Shown one piece after another: positions 1-6,822 of a stretch of DNA of 11,412 nucleotides. The stretch covers positions 1 through 11,412 of the forward strand of contig NZ_JAXDSS010000006.1 of NCBI RefSeq assembly GCF_034090345.1, written 5' to 3'. Both the position numbers and the translations under genes were made by a program. Numbering within the stretch: position 1 is the stretch's first letter; each line of letters opens with the position of its first letter. The notes beneath the pieces are model-generated. The model had not been told where the DNA came from and ran no database searches. It was given only the letters and a program-made list of their open reading frames with translations. This stretch comes from Peptoniphilus sp034090345 (lineage in GTDB: Bacteria; Bacillota; Clostridia; Tissierellales; Peptoniphilaceae).

Positions 1-459
1 ATCTTGGTATAGAGTTCCTCCTGATAGTATATTTGTTAGTTGCATACCTCTACAAGTTGCCAATGTATGCTTGTCCATTTCTAAGCAAGCTTTTATTAGC
101 GCCACATCTGAAGTATCTCTTATCGGATTTATAGCTTCTAAATTTGGATGAGGTTCTTCATTATAAAGCGCAGGATTCAAATCATCTCCACCAGTAATTA
201 TAACGGCATCAACTTCCTCAATAGCTTTTTTTGCTTCTTCCTCATTTGTAAATTGTTTTAAAAATACAGGCTCTCCTCCAGCTTTTTTAACTGCATCTGC
301 ATATAGTTGAGTATCCGCATCGATCTCATCTGCTGCCCAAGAAATACCTATCTTTGCCTTTGGAGCTTCGTCCTCTTTTTTTGTACATCCCGTCATAATT
401 ACAAAACTTAAACTCAAAACCATTGCCAACAACAGTATCTTTTTTAAATTTAATTTCAT
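1..459 (-). CDS. Peptidase C26 (gamma-glutamyl hydrolase / PuuD-like) lipoprotein, C-terminus cut by window edge
   Basis: The frame starts at ATG 459-457 and stays open to base 1, giving 153 residues. An AAGGAG ribosome binding site lies about nine bases upstream. Residues 1-25 form a lipoprotein signal: Lys-rich start, hydrophobic core and lipobox MTGC with Cys25 as the lipidated residue. The rest is the first part of a class I glutamine-amidotransferase-like fold of family C26. It has AGGEPVFL (60-67), the TGGDDLNP oxyanion segment (89-96), RDTSD (114-118), the nucleophile elbow ATCRGMQ with Cys136, and GGTLYQD (147-153). The His-Glu part of the triad lies outside the window. Family members cleave gamma-glutamyl bonds, as in gamma-Glu-GABA or polyglutamylated folate. 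The usual members are cytoplasmic, so the lipoprotein signal is notable and implies action outside the membrane. The substrate is unknown. It is transcribed divergently from the C69 dipeptidase. Confidence 0.9.
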   Translation of the reverse strand, partial: MKLNLKKILLLAMVLSLSFVIMTGCTKKEDEAPKAKIGISWAADEIDADTQLYADAVKKAGGEPVFLKQFTNEEEAKKAIEEVDAVIITGGDDLNPALYNEEPHPNLEAINPIRDTSDVALIKACLEMDKHTLATCRGMQLTNILSGGTLYQD

Positions 460-507
460 GTAAGGTCTCCTTTCCATTATTAAAACATAAAAGCTCTTGA
501 TTTATAA

Positions 508-525
508 CTTAATTATATAATTAAG
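508..525. repeat. Perfect 18-bp palindrome over a -10 box, possible operator
   Basis: The segment CTTAATTATATAATTAAG equals its own reverse complement across all 18 bases. It contains the TATAAT -10 box of the minus-strand promoter and the first bases of its spacer, so a repressor bound there would block RNA polymerase. It is almost entirely A/T, so chance symmetry around an AT-rich -10 region is a real alternative. Confidence 0.4.
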
Positions 526-540
526 CCAACGTTTTCTCAA
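512..540 (-). promoter_or_regulatory. Sigma-A type promoter of the C26 lipoprotein gene
   Basis: On the minus strand, TTGAGA (540-535) is followed after exactly 17 bases by TATAAT (517-512). That is one mismatch from consensus in the -35 box and a perfect -10 box. Transcription would start near 505, giving a leader of about 46 bases before the ATG at 459. The -10 box lies inside a perfect palindrome. Confidence 0.72.
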
Positions 541-659
541 TCTTTATTTTGTATATATTTGCTTTGAGTTTAATATTTTAACTTGTTTTAATAATTAATC
601 ATTATAAAATTCTCTTTTAAATTAAAAATCACTAGTTTATCGATTGTTTATATTAAAAT

Positions 660-688
660 TTGACAACATTAAATCCTATAAATATAAT
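660..688 (+). promoter_or_regulatory. Perfect-consensus sigma-A promoter of the C69-SLH gene, very short leader
   Basis: TTGACA (660-665) and TATAAT (683-688) are separated by exactly 17 bases, so both hexamers and the spacing match consensus. Transcription would start near 694-696, only about 13 bases before the ATG at 708. The AGGAGGTG ribosome binding site (696-703) would then sit at the very 5' end of the message. The promoter also rules out the in-frame TTG at 660 as a start codon, because that TTG is the first part of the -35 box. Confidence 0.8.
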
Positions 689-707
689 CAGATTTAGGAG
701 GTGTTTT

Positions 708-2723
708 ATGAAAAATTTTAAAAAATTGTTAGCCATTACTCTTGTGTCAACTTGTCTACTTGGAACTGCACAAAACGTTTTCGCATGCACCGGTGTAATA
801 GTAGGAAAAAATTTGACAACTGATGGTAGTTTTATCTATGGTAGAACTGAAGATTACGAAAGAAACAGAACTAAGAGATTAGTTGTCCACCCTGCCGGAA
901 AATTCAAAAAGGGAACTAAACTTGTTGATTCAAACAATGGTTTTGAATTTATTCACCCTGAAGATAGTTTTAAATTCTTCTCAACTCCTGACTCTACACA
1001 AAAACCTGAAGATATGGAAAAAGGTGTATATGATGCAGCAGGTTATAATGAATATGGTTTGGGTGCTTTCTGTACTGTTTCTGCAAACTATTCTGATGAG
1101 ATAAAAGCTGTTGATCCTTACATAGAAAATGGAGTAAATGAAGCCTCTATGACTACGTTTATTCTTGCACACGCAAAATCTGCAAGAGAGGCTATCGAAC
1201 TATTAGCTAAAACTATTGATGAAAAAGGTGCTTCTATGGGTGATATAGTAGTATTTGGAGACCATGATGAAGTTTGGTATATGGAAATTTATTCTGGTCA
1301 TCAATATGTTGCAATAAAATATCCAGCTGATAAGTTCAGTGTATTTCCTAACGCGTTTTGGTTAGGTGGCGTTGATTTGAACGATAAAGAGAACGTTATA
1401 TCTTCAAAAGATGTAGTTAAAATTGCTAAAGATGCAAAAACTTATACTGAAACTAAAGATGGTCTAATAGATTTAGCCGCTTCATATAACCCGAAACAAC
1501 TAAGAGAATCCAATAGATCCAGAATGTGGTCCGGTGTTCACTCTCTTGATCCAAACTCTACTGTTAAATATGATTCTGAAAGATTCAATTTGATGAATGA
1601 CCTTTCCAAAGACAGTAAAAAAATTGATATAAAAGATGTCTTAGCTTTCACAAGAAATAGATTTGAAGGTACTGACTTCAAGGCATCTGAAAATAGAAAA
1701 TTATTAAAAGATAGTAAAGAATATAAATATCCTATCGGCAATATCAACACTATGCAATCACATATATTTCAAATAAAAGAAAACTTTCCTAAGGAAGCTC
1801 CTGGAATTATGTGGCTAACCCCCGGAAGTCCACTTAACATTCCATACATTCCAGTCTTTCCGGACATCAATGATACAACTGAGCAATATAAAAACAATGC
1901 TCCAACTTATGATGATAACTCAATTTACTGGGTAGGAAGTTCTGTAAATGATTTAGTAACTTCTAACAGAGAAGCTCTTGGCGTTTCTACAAGAGAAAAA
2001 GTTCTGGATTTAGAATATAAATTTATGAAAGATTTGCCAGCCTTAGAAAAAGAATGGTTAGCTCTTTATGACAAAGATAAAGCTGAAGCGGCTAAATATT
2101 CCACAGAAAAAACTAATTCTTTCTCAAATGATGCATTCAAACTTGAACTAGATTTACAAAAAGAACTTTCAGAAATTTCAAAAGTTGACATAGACAATCA
2201 CTGGGCAAACAAAGCTATTTTAAACAACATTGCCAACAAGACAATGTCCGGAATAGATAAACTACACTTCGCTCCTAATCAAACTATTTCAAGAGCAGAA
2301 TTCGTTACAATATTAGGTAGACTTGAAAAAATTGATACAGAAAAATTCAAAGAAAACAAAGCTACTGATATAGTTGCTGATAAATTCTATACAGCTTATA
2401 TGAACTGGGCAGTTGAAAATAATTTAGTCAAAGGTAAGGAAGACGGACTTGTTAAACCTGATGATAAACTAACTCGTGAAGAAATGTCTGTAATCTTAGC
2501 TAAGTATATAAATATGTCAGCTGACAAAGACTTGCTTAAAAATGTAAAAGCAGAAGTTAAATTTGCAGATGAAGAAACCATTTCTGATTGGGCAAAAGAT
2601 TCTGTTGCTCTTCTTTCTAACATGAAATTATTAAAAGGAAAAAATAATAATAGTTTCGCTCCTAAGGATAATTTGACAAGAGCTGAAGTTGCTCAAATTA
2701 TTTATAACTTAAATAATAAATGA
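708..2723 (+). CDS. Secreted C69-family dipeptidase with three SLH cell-wall-anchoring repeats
   Basis: The product has 671 residues. ATG 708 is chosen because AGGAGGTG ends four bases upstream and a clean signal peptide follows. Residues 1-26 are that signal peptide (Lys-rich start, hydrophobic core, VFA cleavage site). Cleavage would leave Cys27 as the new N-terminus in CTGVIVGK, followed by DGSFIYGRTED (39-49), the N-terminal signature of family C69. These are Ntn-hydrolases in which an N-terminal Cys is the nucleophile and which split dipeptides with broad specificity. Later family motifs include GYNEYGLG and WYMEIYSGHQYVAIKYP. The catalytic part runs to about residue 480. Three SLH repeats follow at about 494-540, 552-603 and 618-668, with the NHWA, FAPNQTISRAE, LTREE and LTRAE elements. 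SLH triplets bind pyruvylated secondary cell-wall polymers, so the enzyme is likely displayed on the surface. Peptide scavenging is the likely role, and wall-peptide trimming is possible. The gene appears monocistronic, with its own promoter and terminator. Confidence 0.93.
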   Translation: MKNFKKLLAITLVSTCLLGTAQNVFACTGVIVGKNLTTDGSFIYGRTEDYERNRTKRLVVHPAGKFKKGTKLVDSNNGFEFIHPEDSFKFFSTPDSTQKPEDMEKGVYDAAGYNEYGLGAFCTVSANYSDEIKAVDPYIENGVNEASMTTFILAHAKSAREAIELLAKTIDEKGASMGDIVVFGDHDEVWYMEIYSGHQYVAIKYPADKFSVFPNAFWLGGVDLNDKENVISSKDVVKIAKDAKTYTETKDGLIDLAASYNPKQLRESNRSRMWSGVHSLDPNSTVKYDSERFNLMNDLSKDSKKIDIKDVLAFTRNRFEGTDFKASENRKLLKDSKEYKYPIGNINTMQSHIFQIKENFPKEAPGIMWLTPGSPLNIPYIPVFPDINDTTEQYKNNAPTYDDNSIYWVGSSVNDLVTSNREALGVSTREKVLDLEYKFMKDLPALEKEWLALYDKDKAEAAKYSTEKTNSFSNDAFKLELDLQKELSEISKVDIDNHWANKAILNNIANKTMSGIDKLHFAPNQTISRAEFVTILGRLEKIDTEKFKENKATDIVADKFYTAYMNWAVENNLVKGKEDGLVKPDDKLTREEMSVILAKYINMSADKDLLKNVKAEVKFADEETISDWAKDSVALLSNMKLLKGKNNNSFAPKDNLTRAEVAQIIYNLNNK

Positions 2724-2750
2724 AAAGTTAAATAATATTTAAAATAAAGT

Positions 2751-2795
2751 ATGCTATCTTTAGATTTGAATTAGATAAAGATAGCATTTTTATTT
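2751..2795 (+). terminator. Intrinsic terminator after the C69-SLH gene
   Basis: A perfect 12-bp inverted repeat (arms 2751-2762 and 2776-2787, 13-base loop) begins 27 bases after the TGA stop and runs into a T-rich tail from 2787. The stem is AT-rich, with only ATGC and GCAT at its base, so it is moderately strong. Confidence 0.75.
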
Positions 2796-2839
2796 AATTT
2801 ATGTATATTTTAATTTTTCTATCCAAGAGATTTAATAAG

Positions 2840-2848
2840 TGTTATAAT
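2840..2848 (+). promoter_or_regulatory. Candidate extended -10 promoter of the S66 peptidase gene
   Basis: TGTTATAAT combines a perfect -10 hexamer (2843-2848) with the upstream TG of an extended -10 element. No good -35 box stands 16-18 bases upstream, which extended -10 promoters can tolerate. Transcription would start near 2855, giving a leader of about 66 bases before the ATG at 2921. The region is very AT-rich, so the match is suggestive only. Confidence 0.5.
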
Positions 2849-2920
2849 TCTATAAAATTTAATATTAATTAATACACTTTATCTAAATTATAGCTTTTTT
2901 AATTTATAGGGGGAATTACT

Positions 2921-3904
2921 ATGTTAAAACTAAAAAAAGGAGATACTATAGGAATTTTTTCACCTTCATCACCGGCTACAGTTTTTGCTAAAAAACGTTA
3001 TGAAAGAGCAAAAAAGTTTATAGAAAACAAAGGTTTTATTATTAAAGAAGGAAAGTTAACCGGCAAAAGTGATTTTTATCGTTCGGGAAATATAGTTGAA
3101 AGGGCTAATGAACTAAATGATCTCATCTATGATCCCGAAGTTAAATGTATCATTTCCACAATAGGAGGAAACAACTCAAATTCAATTTTACCTTATATAG
3201 ATTATGAATATTTCAAAAGCCATCCCAAAATTGTTATAGGATATTCTGATGTTACTGCAATATTATTTGCAATATATGCTAAAACAAATATCCCAACTTA
3301 CTATGGCCCCGCTATAGTCGCTTCTTTTGGTGAATATCCACCTTTTGTTGACAAAACGTATGAATACTTTGAAAATGTTTTAATTAAATCAAACAATCTT
3401 CCATTAGAACTACAAACGCCTAACGAATGGACAGAAGAATATATCCCATGGGAAGAACAAACTAGATGCAAAAGTGGAATTGATAATGAATTAATTACAG
3501 TTAATATCGGTAAAGTAACCGGAAGACTTATAGGTGGAAATTTAAATACAATGGAAGGTATTTGGAATACAGAATATATGCCTGTCATCAAAAATGGAGA
3601 CATATTGATGATTGAAGATTCATTAAAAGATATAGCTACAATAGAGCGTAGCTTTTCATTATTAAAATGCAGTGGAATTTTTGATAAAATTGGCGGTTTA
3701 ATTTTGGGCAAGCATGAACTTTTTAATGACCTAGGAACAGGCAGGAAACCCTATGAAGTTCTAAAAGAAGTCATTGGAAATTTAAACATTCCAATTCTAG
3801 CCGAATTTGACTGTTGCCATACTCACCCTATGTATACAATTCCCATTGGATCTAATGTAGTACTGGATGCAGACAAAAAAACTTTAACTTTATTAAATTG
3901 GTGA
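2921..3904 (+). CDS. S66-family serine peptidase, MccF-like (LD-carboxypeptidase / microcin C immunity type)
   Basis: The product has 327 residues and is cytoplasmic, with no signal peptide or membrane segment. The ATG has an AGGGGGA ribosome binding site at 2908-2914. Family S66 motifs are complete: GDTIGIFSPSSP (7-18), IISTIGGNNSNSILPYID (77-94), nucleophile elbow GYSD with Ser109, GGNLNTMEG (205-213), MIEDS with Glu232, and CHTHPMYTIPIG (299-310) with His300 as the probable triad His. Ser-to-Glu spacing (123) and Glu-to-His spacing (68) resemble E. coli MccF (Ser118, Glu243, His311 as I recall) more than classical LdcA, where Ser and Glu are closer. Trp177 falls where MccF has its nucleotide-stacking Trp. 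MccF enzymes cleave processed microcin C and related aminoacyl-nucleotides. LdcA enzymes remove terminal D-Ala from muramyl tetrapeptides. The first role is favoured by geometry, but the substrate is not proven. No microcin genes are nearby. Confidence 0.9.
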   Translation: MLKLKKGDTIGIFSPSSPATVFAKKRYERAKKFIENKGFIIKEGKLTGKSDFYRSGNIVERANELNDLIYDPEVKCIISTIGGNNSNSILPYIDYEYFKSHPKIVIGYSDVTAILFAIYAKTNIPTYYGPAIVASFGEYPPFVDKTYEYFENVLIKSNNLPLELQTPNEWTEEYIPWEEQTRCKSGIDNELITVNIGKVTGRLIGGNLNTMEGIWNTEYMPVIKNGDILMIEDSLKDIATIERSFSLLKCSGIFDKIGGLILGKHELFNDLGTGRKPYEVLKEVIGNLNIPILAEFDCCHTHPMYTIPIGSNVVLDADKKTLTLLNW

Positions 3905-3952
3905 TTTGTAGAATAAACGCTAAACCAAATAATAGATTTCTAACCCTATCAT

Positions 3953-3991
3953 TAAAGCATAACCGCGTGTTTAACAAGTGGTTATGCTTTA
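3953..3991. terminator. Shared hairpin between convergent genes, probable bidirectional terminator
   Basis: A perfect 12-bp stem (arms 3953-3964 and 3980-3991, 15-base loop) lies between the stop of the S66 gene (3904) and the stop of selO (4010). It can form in transcripts from either side. Neither strand has a T-run directly after the stem: the plus strand has one only from 4005, and the minus strand has none. It may therefore be a weak terminator or a 3'-end stabilising hairpin. Confidence 0.55.
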
Positions 3992-4009
3992 GCTATAAAA
4001 ACTGCTTTT

Positions 4010-5326
4010 TTAAGTTCCACAATAAGTTTTATATTTTATAATATCTTTTTCTTGCATCGGTGTTTTATACTTTTCATCAATTTCAATTTTATAGTTATAA
4101 GGGTCACTAAAAACTCTTATGGCTTCTTCAAAAGGTTTATAATTTCCACTTTCAGCTGATTTAATTACTTTTTCAACTATCTCATTCCTTGGGATTACAA
4201 CAGGATTTGATTTCTCCATCAACTCTCTTGATGTACATTTTGATTCCCATTTCTTTACAAATTCCTTGAGTTCTTCAGGATATTCTCCAATCGTCAATTT
4301 GTAGAATGTATTTGTGAAATCCATTTTATTCATATACATTATATTTAATAATTCATAAATCAATTCATGATCATTTTCTTCAGGTTTCTCTATCCCCAAT
4401 TTATTAAAGAACTCTCTTTCAAAAGCTTCTTCATACAATTTTGAAAAATTCGAAATCACTTCTTCAATTTCTTCTTTTGTAACTTCTTCCAACAATACAT
4501 CTAAAATGTATTCTGCAAATCTTGCAAGATTCCATTGATATATTTTGGGTTGATTGGAATATTTATATCTGCCAATTGTATCTATAGAACTGAAGACAGT
4601 TTCTGGATTGTATATGTCCATAAAAGCACACGGCCCATAGTCAATTGTTTCTACTGCCAAAGACATATTGTCAGTATTCATAACTCCATGTATAAATCCA
4701 ACCGACATCCACTTTGCCATCAATTTTGCGCCTTGCTCTGAAATTCTTTTGAGTAAATCAAATGGGCTTACCCCGTCATACAATTTATTTGATACATAAT
4801 TTAAAAGCTCTTTAACAGATTCTTTACCCATCTCACTTGCATATCCAAATGTCCCAAATCTCACATGAGTTTTGGCAAGTCTTAAACTGACAGCCCCATC
4901 TTCAACTTTATTTCTTATAACTGCATTTCCTGTTTTCGCCACAAATAAATTTCTAGTAGTAGGAACATTTAAATTATACATCGCCTCTGAAATTAAATAC
5001 TCTCTAAGCATAGAACCCAAAGTAGCTTTGCCATCTCCGCCTCTTGAATATGGAGTCTTTCCACTTCCCTTTAAATGTAATTCCAATCCATCAACATCTC
5101 CAAGAAGTGCTGCTCTTCCATCTCCAAGCCTTGTAAAATATCCAAATTGATGCCCACTATACGCCATAGCTATAATTTCATCACTATCGTAATCTATTTC
5201 ATCTATGTTTAAATTCAATTCAGATAATAATTTTTCATTGACCTTTACATATTCTTTAGGTCTTTCTGTAGGTTTTACTCTTGAATAAAATAATGAAGAG
5301 AGTTCATTTAAATATTCATGATTCAT
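4010..5326 (-). CDS. selO: SelO/YdiU family protein adenylyltransferase (pseudokinase-fold AMPylase)
   Basis: The product has 438 residues, a little shorter than the roughly 480 usual for the family. SelO transfers AMP from ATP to Ser, Thr or Tyr of target proteins, and E. coli SelO links this to redox stress. Visible motifs in order are AYSGHQFGYFTRLGDGRA (55-72), LKGSGKTPYSRGGDGKA (85-101), REYLISEAM (108-116), VPTTRNLF (121-128), HVRFGTF (154-160), GFIHGVMNTDNMSL (210-223), DYGPCAFMD (229-237), FSSIDTIGRY (245-254), NQP plus WNLARFAEY, and NPVVIPRN (374-381). The segment before AYSGHQFG is about 20 residues shorter than in typical members. The protein ends CGT with Cys436 third from the end, the place of the redox Cys of E. 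coli SelO and the Sec of animal SelO. The ATG overlaps the pepD stop as ATGA, with TTGGAGA upstream, so the two are co-transcribed and probably coupled. Confidence 0.93.
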   Translation of the reverse strand: MNHEYLNELSSLFYSRVKPTERPKEYVKVNEKLLSELNLNIDEIDYDSDEIIAMAYSGHQFGYFTRLGDGRAALLGDVDGLELHLKGSGKTPYSRGGDGKATLGSMLREYLISEAMYNLNVPTTRNLFVAKTGNAVIRNKVEDGAVSLRLAKTHVRFGTFGYASEMGKESVKELLNYVSNKLYDGVSPFDLLKRISEQGAKLMAKWMSVGFIHGVMNTDNMSLAVETIDYGPCAFMDIYNPETVFSSIDTIGRYKYSNQPKIYQWNLARFAEYILDVLLEEVTKEEIEEVISNFSKLYEEAFEREFFNKLGIEKPEENDHELIYELLNIMYMNKMDFTNTFYKLTIGEYPEELKEFVKKWESKCTSRELMEKSNPVVIPRNEIVEKVIKSAESGNYKPFEEAIRVFSDPYNYKIEIDEKYKTPMQEKDIIKYKTYCGT

Positions 5327-6750
5327 TTTAAATTCTCCAATAGTTTTAAAGTGAAATCATATACTCGTTCAGCTGAAGAGATACTGATCCTCTCTTTAGG
5401 AGAGTGTGCATCAAACATATTAGGTCCGAATGAAATCATCTCTGTATTAGGAAGTACTTTCTTTAAAATTCCACACTCAAGTCCTGCATGAACAGCTTCA
5501 AAAGTTGCCTTAGGTGAATACATACTATTCCAAGTTTCTTCAGCAATATCTTTTAATTTGCTTTCAGGTTCATATTCCCAACCAGGATATTCATTCTCTA
5601 TAAAAAATTTAGCTCCGGTCATACTTGCAATTACTCTAAGTTTATCTATTAAAAATTCCAACTTAGACTCAGATGATGAACGCACTGAAATAGTATATTC
5701 TACCTTTTCTTCATCTTGTACAATTACTGCATTGTTCAATGAAGATTCCACTAAGCCACTTATATCTTTAGAATAAGAAAACACTCCATTTGGAATTGAG
5801 GCTACAAAATTTATAAAGTTGTCTGATACTTTTTCACTTAAAACTCTATTAATTTCAATTTCTTCTATATCTACTTTTAAATTTGGATCTGTATTTTTAT
5901 ATTCGTGGGCAAATGCTGATTCTAAATACTTTATCTTTTCCTTAGCTCTTTCAATATCTTCAACTTGTAACACAAACTCATTTGAATTTGCAATTGCATT
6001 ATGTTTTGTTCCACCATTTATAGTTGACAACCTTACTTTCATCTCATTTCTTAAACCGCTCAAAATTCTTGAAGATAGTACATTTGCATTGGCTTTATCT
6101 TTATAAATTTCCATTCCTGAATGTCCGCCTTCAAGTCCAAAAATTTTCACCTTTAAAGCTTTATTATTGTTTTCTTCCCATTCAGTTTGAAAATCTACCA
6201 CAACCTCCGCTCCACCAGCACTACTTACTAAGAAAATCCCTTCTTCTTCAGAATCTATATTTAATAGATAATCTCCATCTATATCACCTTTTTGAATTGT
6301 TCCAGCACCTTTCATTGTAGTTTCTTCTTCCGTTGTTATCAGAACAGTTAATTTAGGATGTTGAATATTTTCAGAATCTAATATTGTTAAAGCGTACGCA
6401 ACTGCTATTCCATCATCGCCGCCTAATGTTGTCCCTTTCGCTTTTAAATAATCTCCGTCTATATACATATCTATCGGGTCTTTTTCAAAATCATGAGTAC
6501 TGCCATCTTCTTTAACACAAACCATATCCATGTGTCCTTGTATTATGACACCTTTCGAGTTTTCATAACCTTCTGTTGCCGGTTTTTCTATTATTACGTT
6601 GTTTGCTTCATCTTTTCTCACAGCTAAATTTCTCTCTTTAGCAAAATTAACTAAAAACTCAGAGATAGCTCCCTCATTTCCTGAGCCTCTTGGTATTTGA
6701 TTTATCTCGTAGAACCAATTAAAAATTGGATTTTTTCTTAAATTTTCCAT
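5323..6750 (-). CDS. pepD: Aminoacyl-histidine dipeptidase PepD (M20C metallopeptidase)
   Basis: The product has 475 residues, the family's usual length. PepD is a cytoplasmic two-zinc dipeptidase that splits Xaa-His dipeptides such as carnosine and many other unblocked dipeptides. The metal site is intact and lines up with E. coli PepD: GHMD with His73 and Asp75, GGDDG with Asp112, EEE with Glu142 (catalytic) and Glu143 (ligand), NIDSEEEG with Asp166, and DAHSP with His449. The lid/dimer insertion carries GLEGGHSGMEI (205-215) and NAIANSNEF (251-259). The ATG has an AGGAGGT site at 6756-6762. The stop overlaps the selO start (ATGA at 5326-5323), so the pair forms an operon. No convincing promoter was seen in the 72 bases between this gene and the upstream transpeptidase. 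Only weak TAAGAT and TAAAAT hexamers occur there, so some readthrough from the upstream operon is possible. Confidence 0.96.
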   Translation of the reverse strand: MENLRKNPIFNWFYEINQIPRGSGNEGAISEFLVNFAKERNLAVRKDEANNVIIEKPATEGYENSKGVIIQGHMDMVCVKEDGSTHDFEKDPIDMYIDGDYLKAKGTTLGGDDGIAVAYALTILDSENIQHPKLTVLITTEEETTMKGAGTIQKGDIDGDYLLNIDSEEEGIFLVSSAGGAEVVVDFQTEWEENNNKALKVKIFGLEGGHSGMEIYKDKANANVLSSRILSGLRNEMKVRLSTINGGTKHNAIANSNEFVLQVEDIERAKEKIKYLESAFAHEYKNTDPNLKVDIEEIEINRVLSEKVSDNFINFVASIPNGVFSYSKDISGLVESSLNNAVIVQDEEKVEYTISVRSSSESKLEFLIDKLRVIASMTGAKFFIENEYPGWEYEPESKLKDIAEETWNSMYSPKATFEAVHAGLECGILKKVLPNTEMISFGPNMFDAHSPKERISISSAERVYDFTLKLLENLK

Positions 6751-6797
6751 TACGTACCTCCTATATCTTATTCAATTTTACCCAATTATCTGCAATT

Positions 6798-6818
6798 AAA
6801 AAAGGTGGCAATGCCACC
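6798..6818 (-). terminator. Strong intrinsic terminator of the uvrB-uvrA-transpeptidase operon
   Basis: On the minus strand a 6-bp GC-rich stem GGTGGC/GCCACC with a 3-base loop (6818-6804) is followed directly by six T residues (6803-6798). It begins four bases after the TAA stop of the transpeptidase gene. This is a textbook compact terminator and separates the repair operon from pepD-selO. Confidence 0.9.
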
Positions 6819-6822
6819 CTAA

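Noticed and set aside
588..610. AT-rich near-symmetric stretch resembling a Fur-type box
   Set aside because: It matches only short ATAAT/ATTAT half-sites in a very AT-rich region, lies well upstream of the promoter, and the flanking genes have no iron link.
660..707. In-frame extension of the C69 gene to a TTG at 660, adding 16 residues before the signal peptide
   Set aside because: The TTG is part of a perfect -35 box and the extension covers the promoter and ribosome binding site. ATG 708 has an ideal AGGAGG and begins a normal signal peptide.
777..788. VFAC in the C69 protein as a lipobox
   Set aside because: Phe at -2 is a poor lipobox residue, and the Cys is the expected catalytic N-terminal nucleophile. 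The SLH repeats already supply an anchor.
3301..3711. 136-codon open frame antisense to the S66 gene
   Set aside because: The opposite strand encodes conserved catalytic motifs throughout. The antisense product has no recognisable motif and no good ribosome binding site, so it is a shadow frame.
4872..5150. 92-codon frame antisense to selO, and similar 60-100 codon frames opposite pepD and uvrA
   Set aside because: All lie entirely within strongly conserved genes on the other strand and look like composition-driven shadow frames.
6765..6795. TTGCAG and TAAGAT on the minus strand as a pepD promoter
   Set aside because: The spacing is 19 bases and the predicted start would fall inside the ribosome binding site. 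The match is too weak to annotate.
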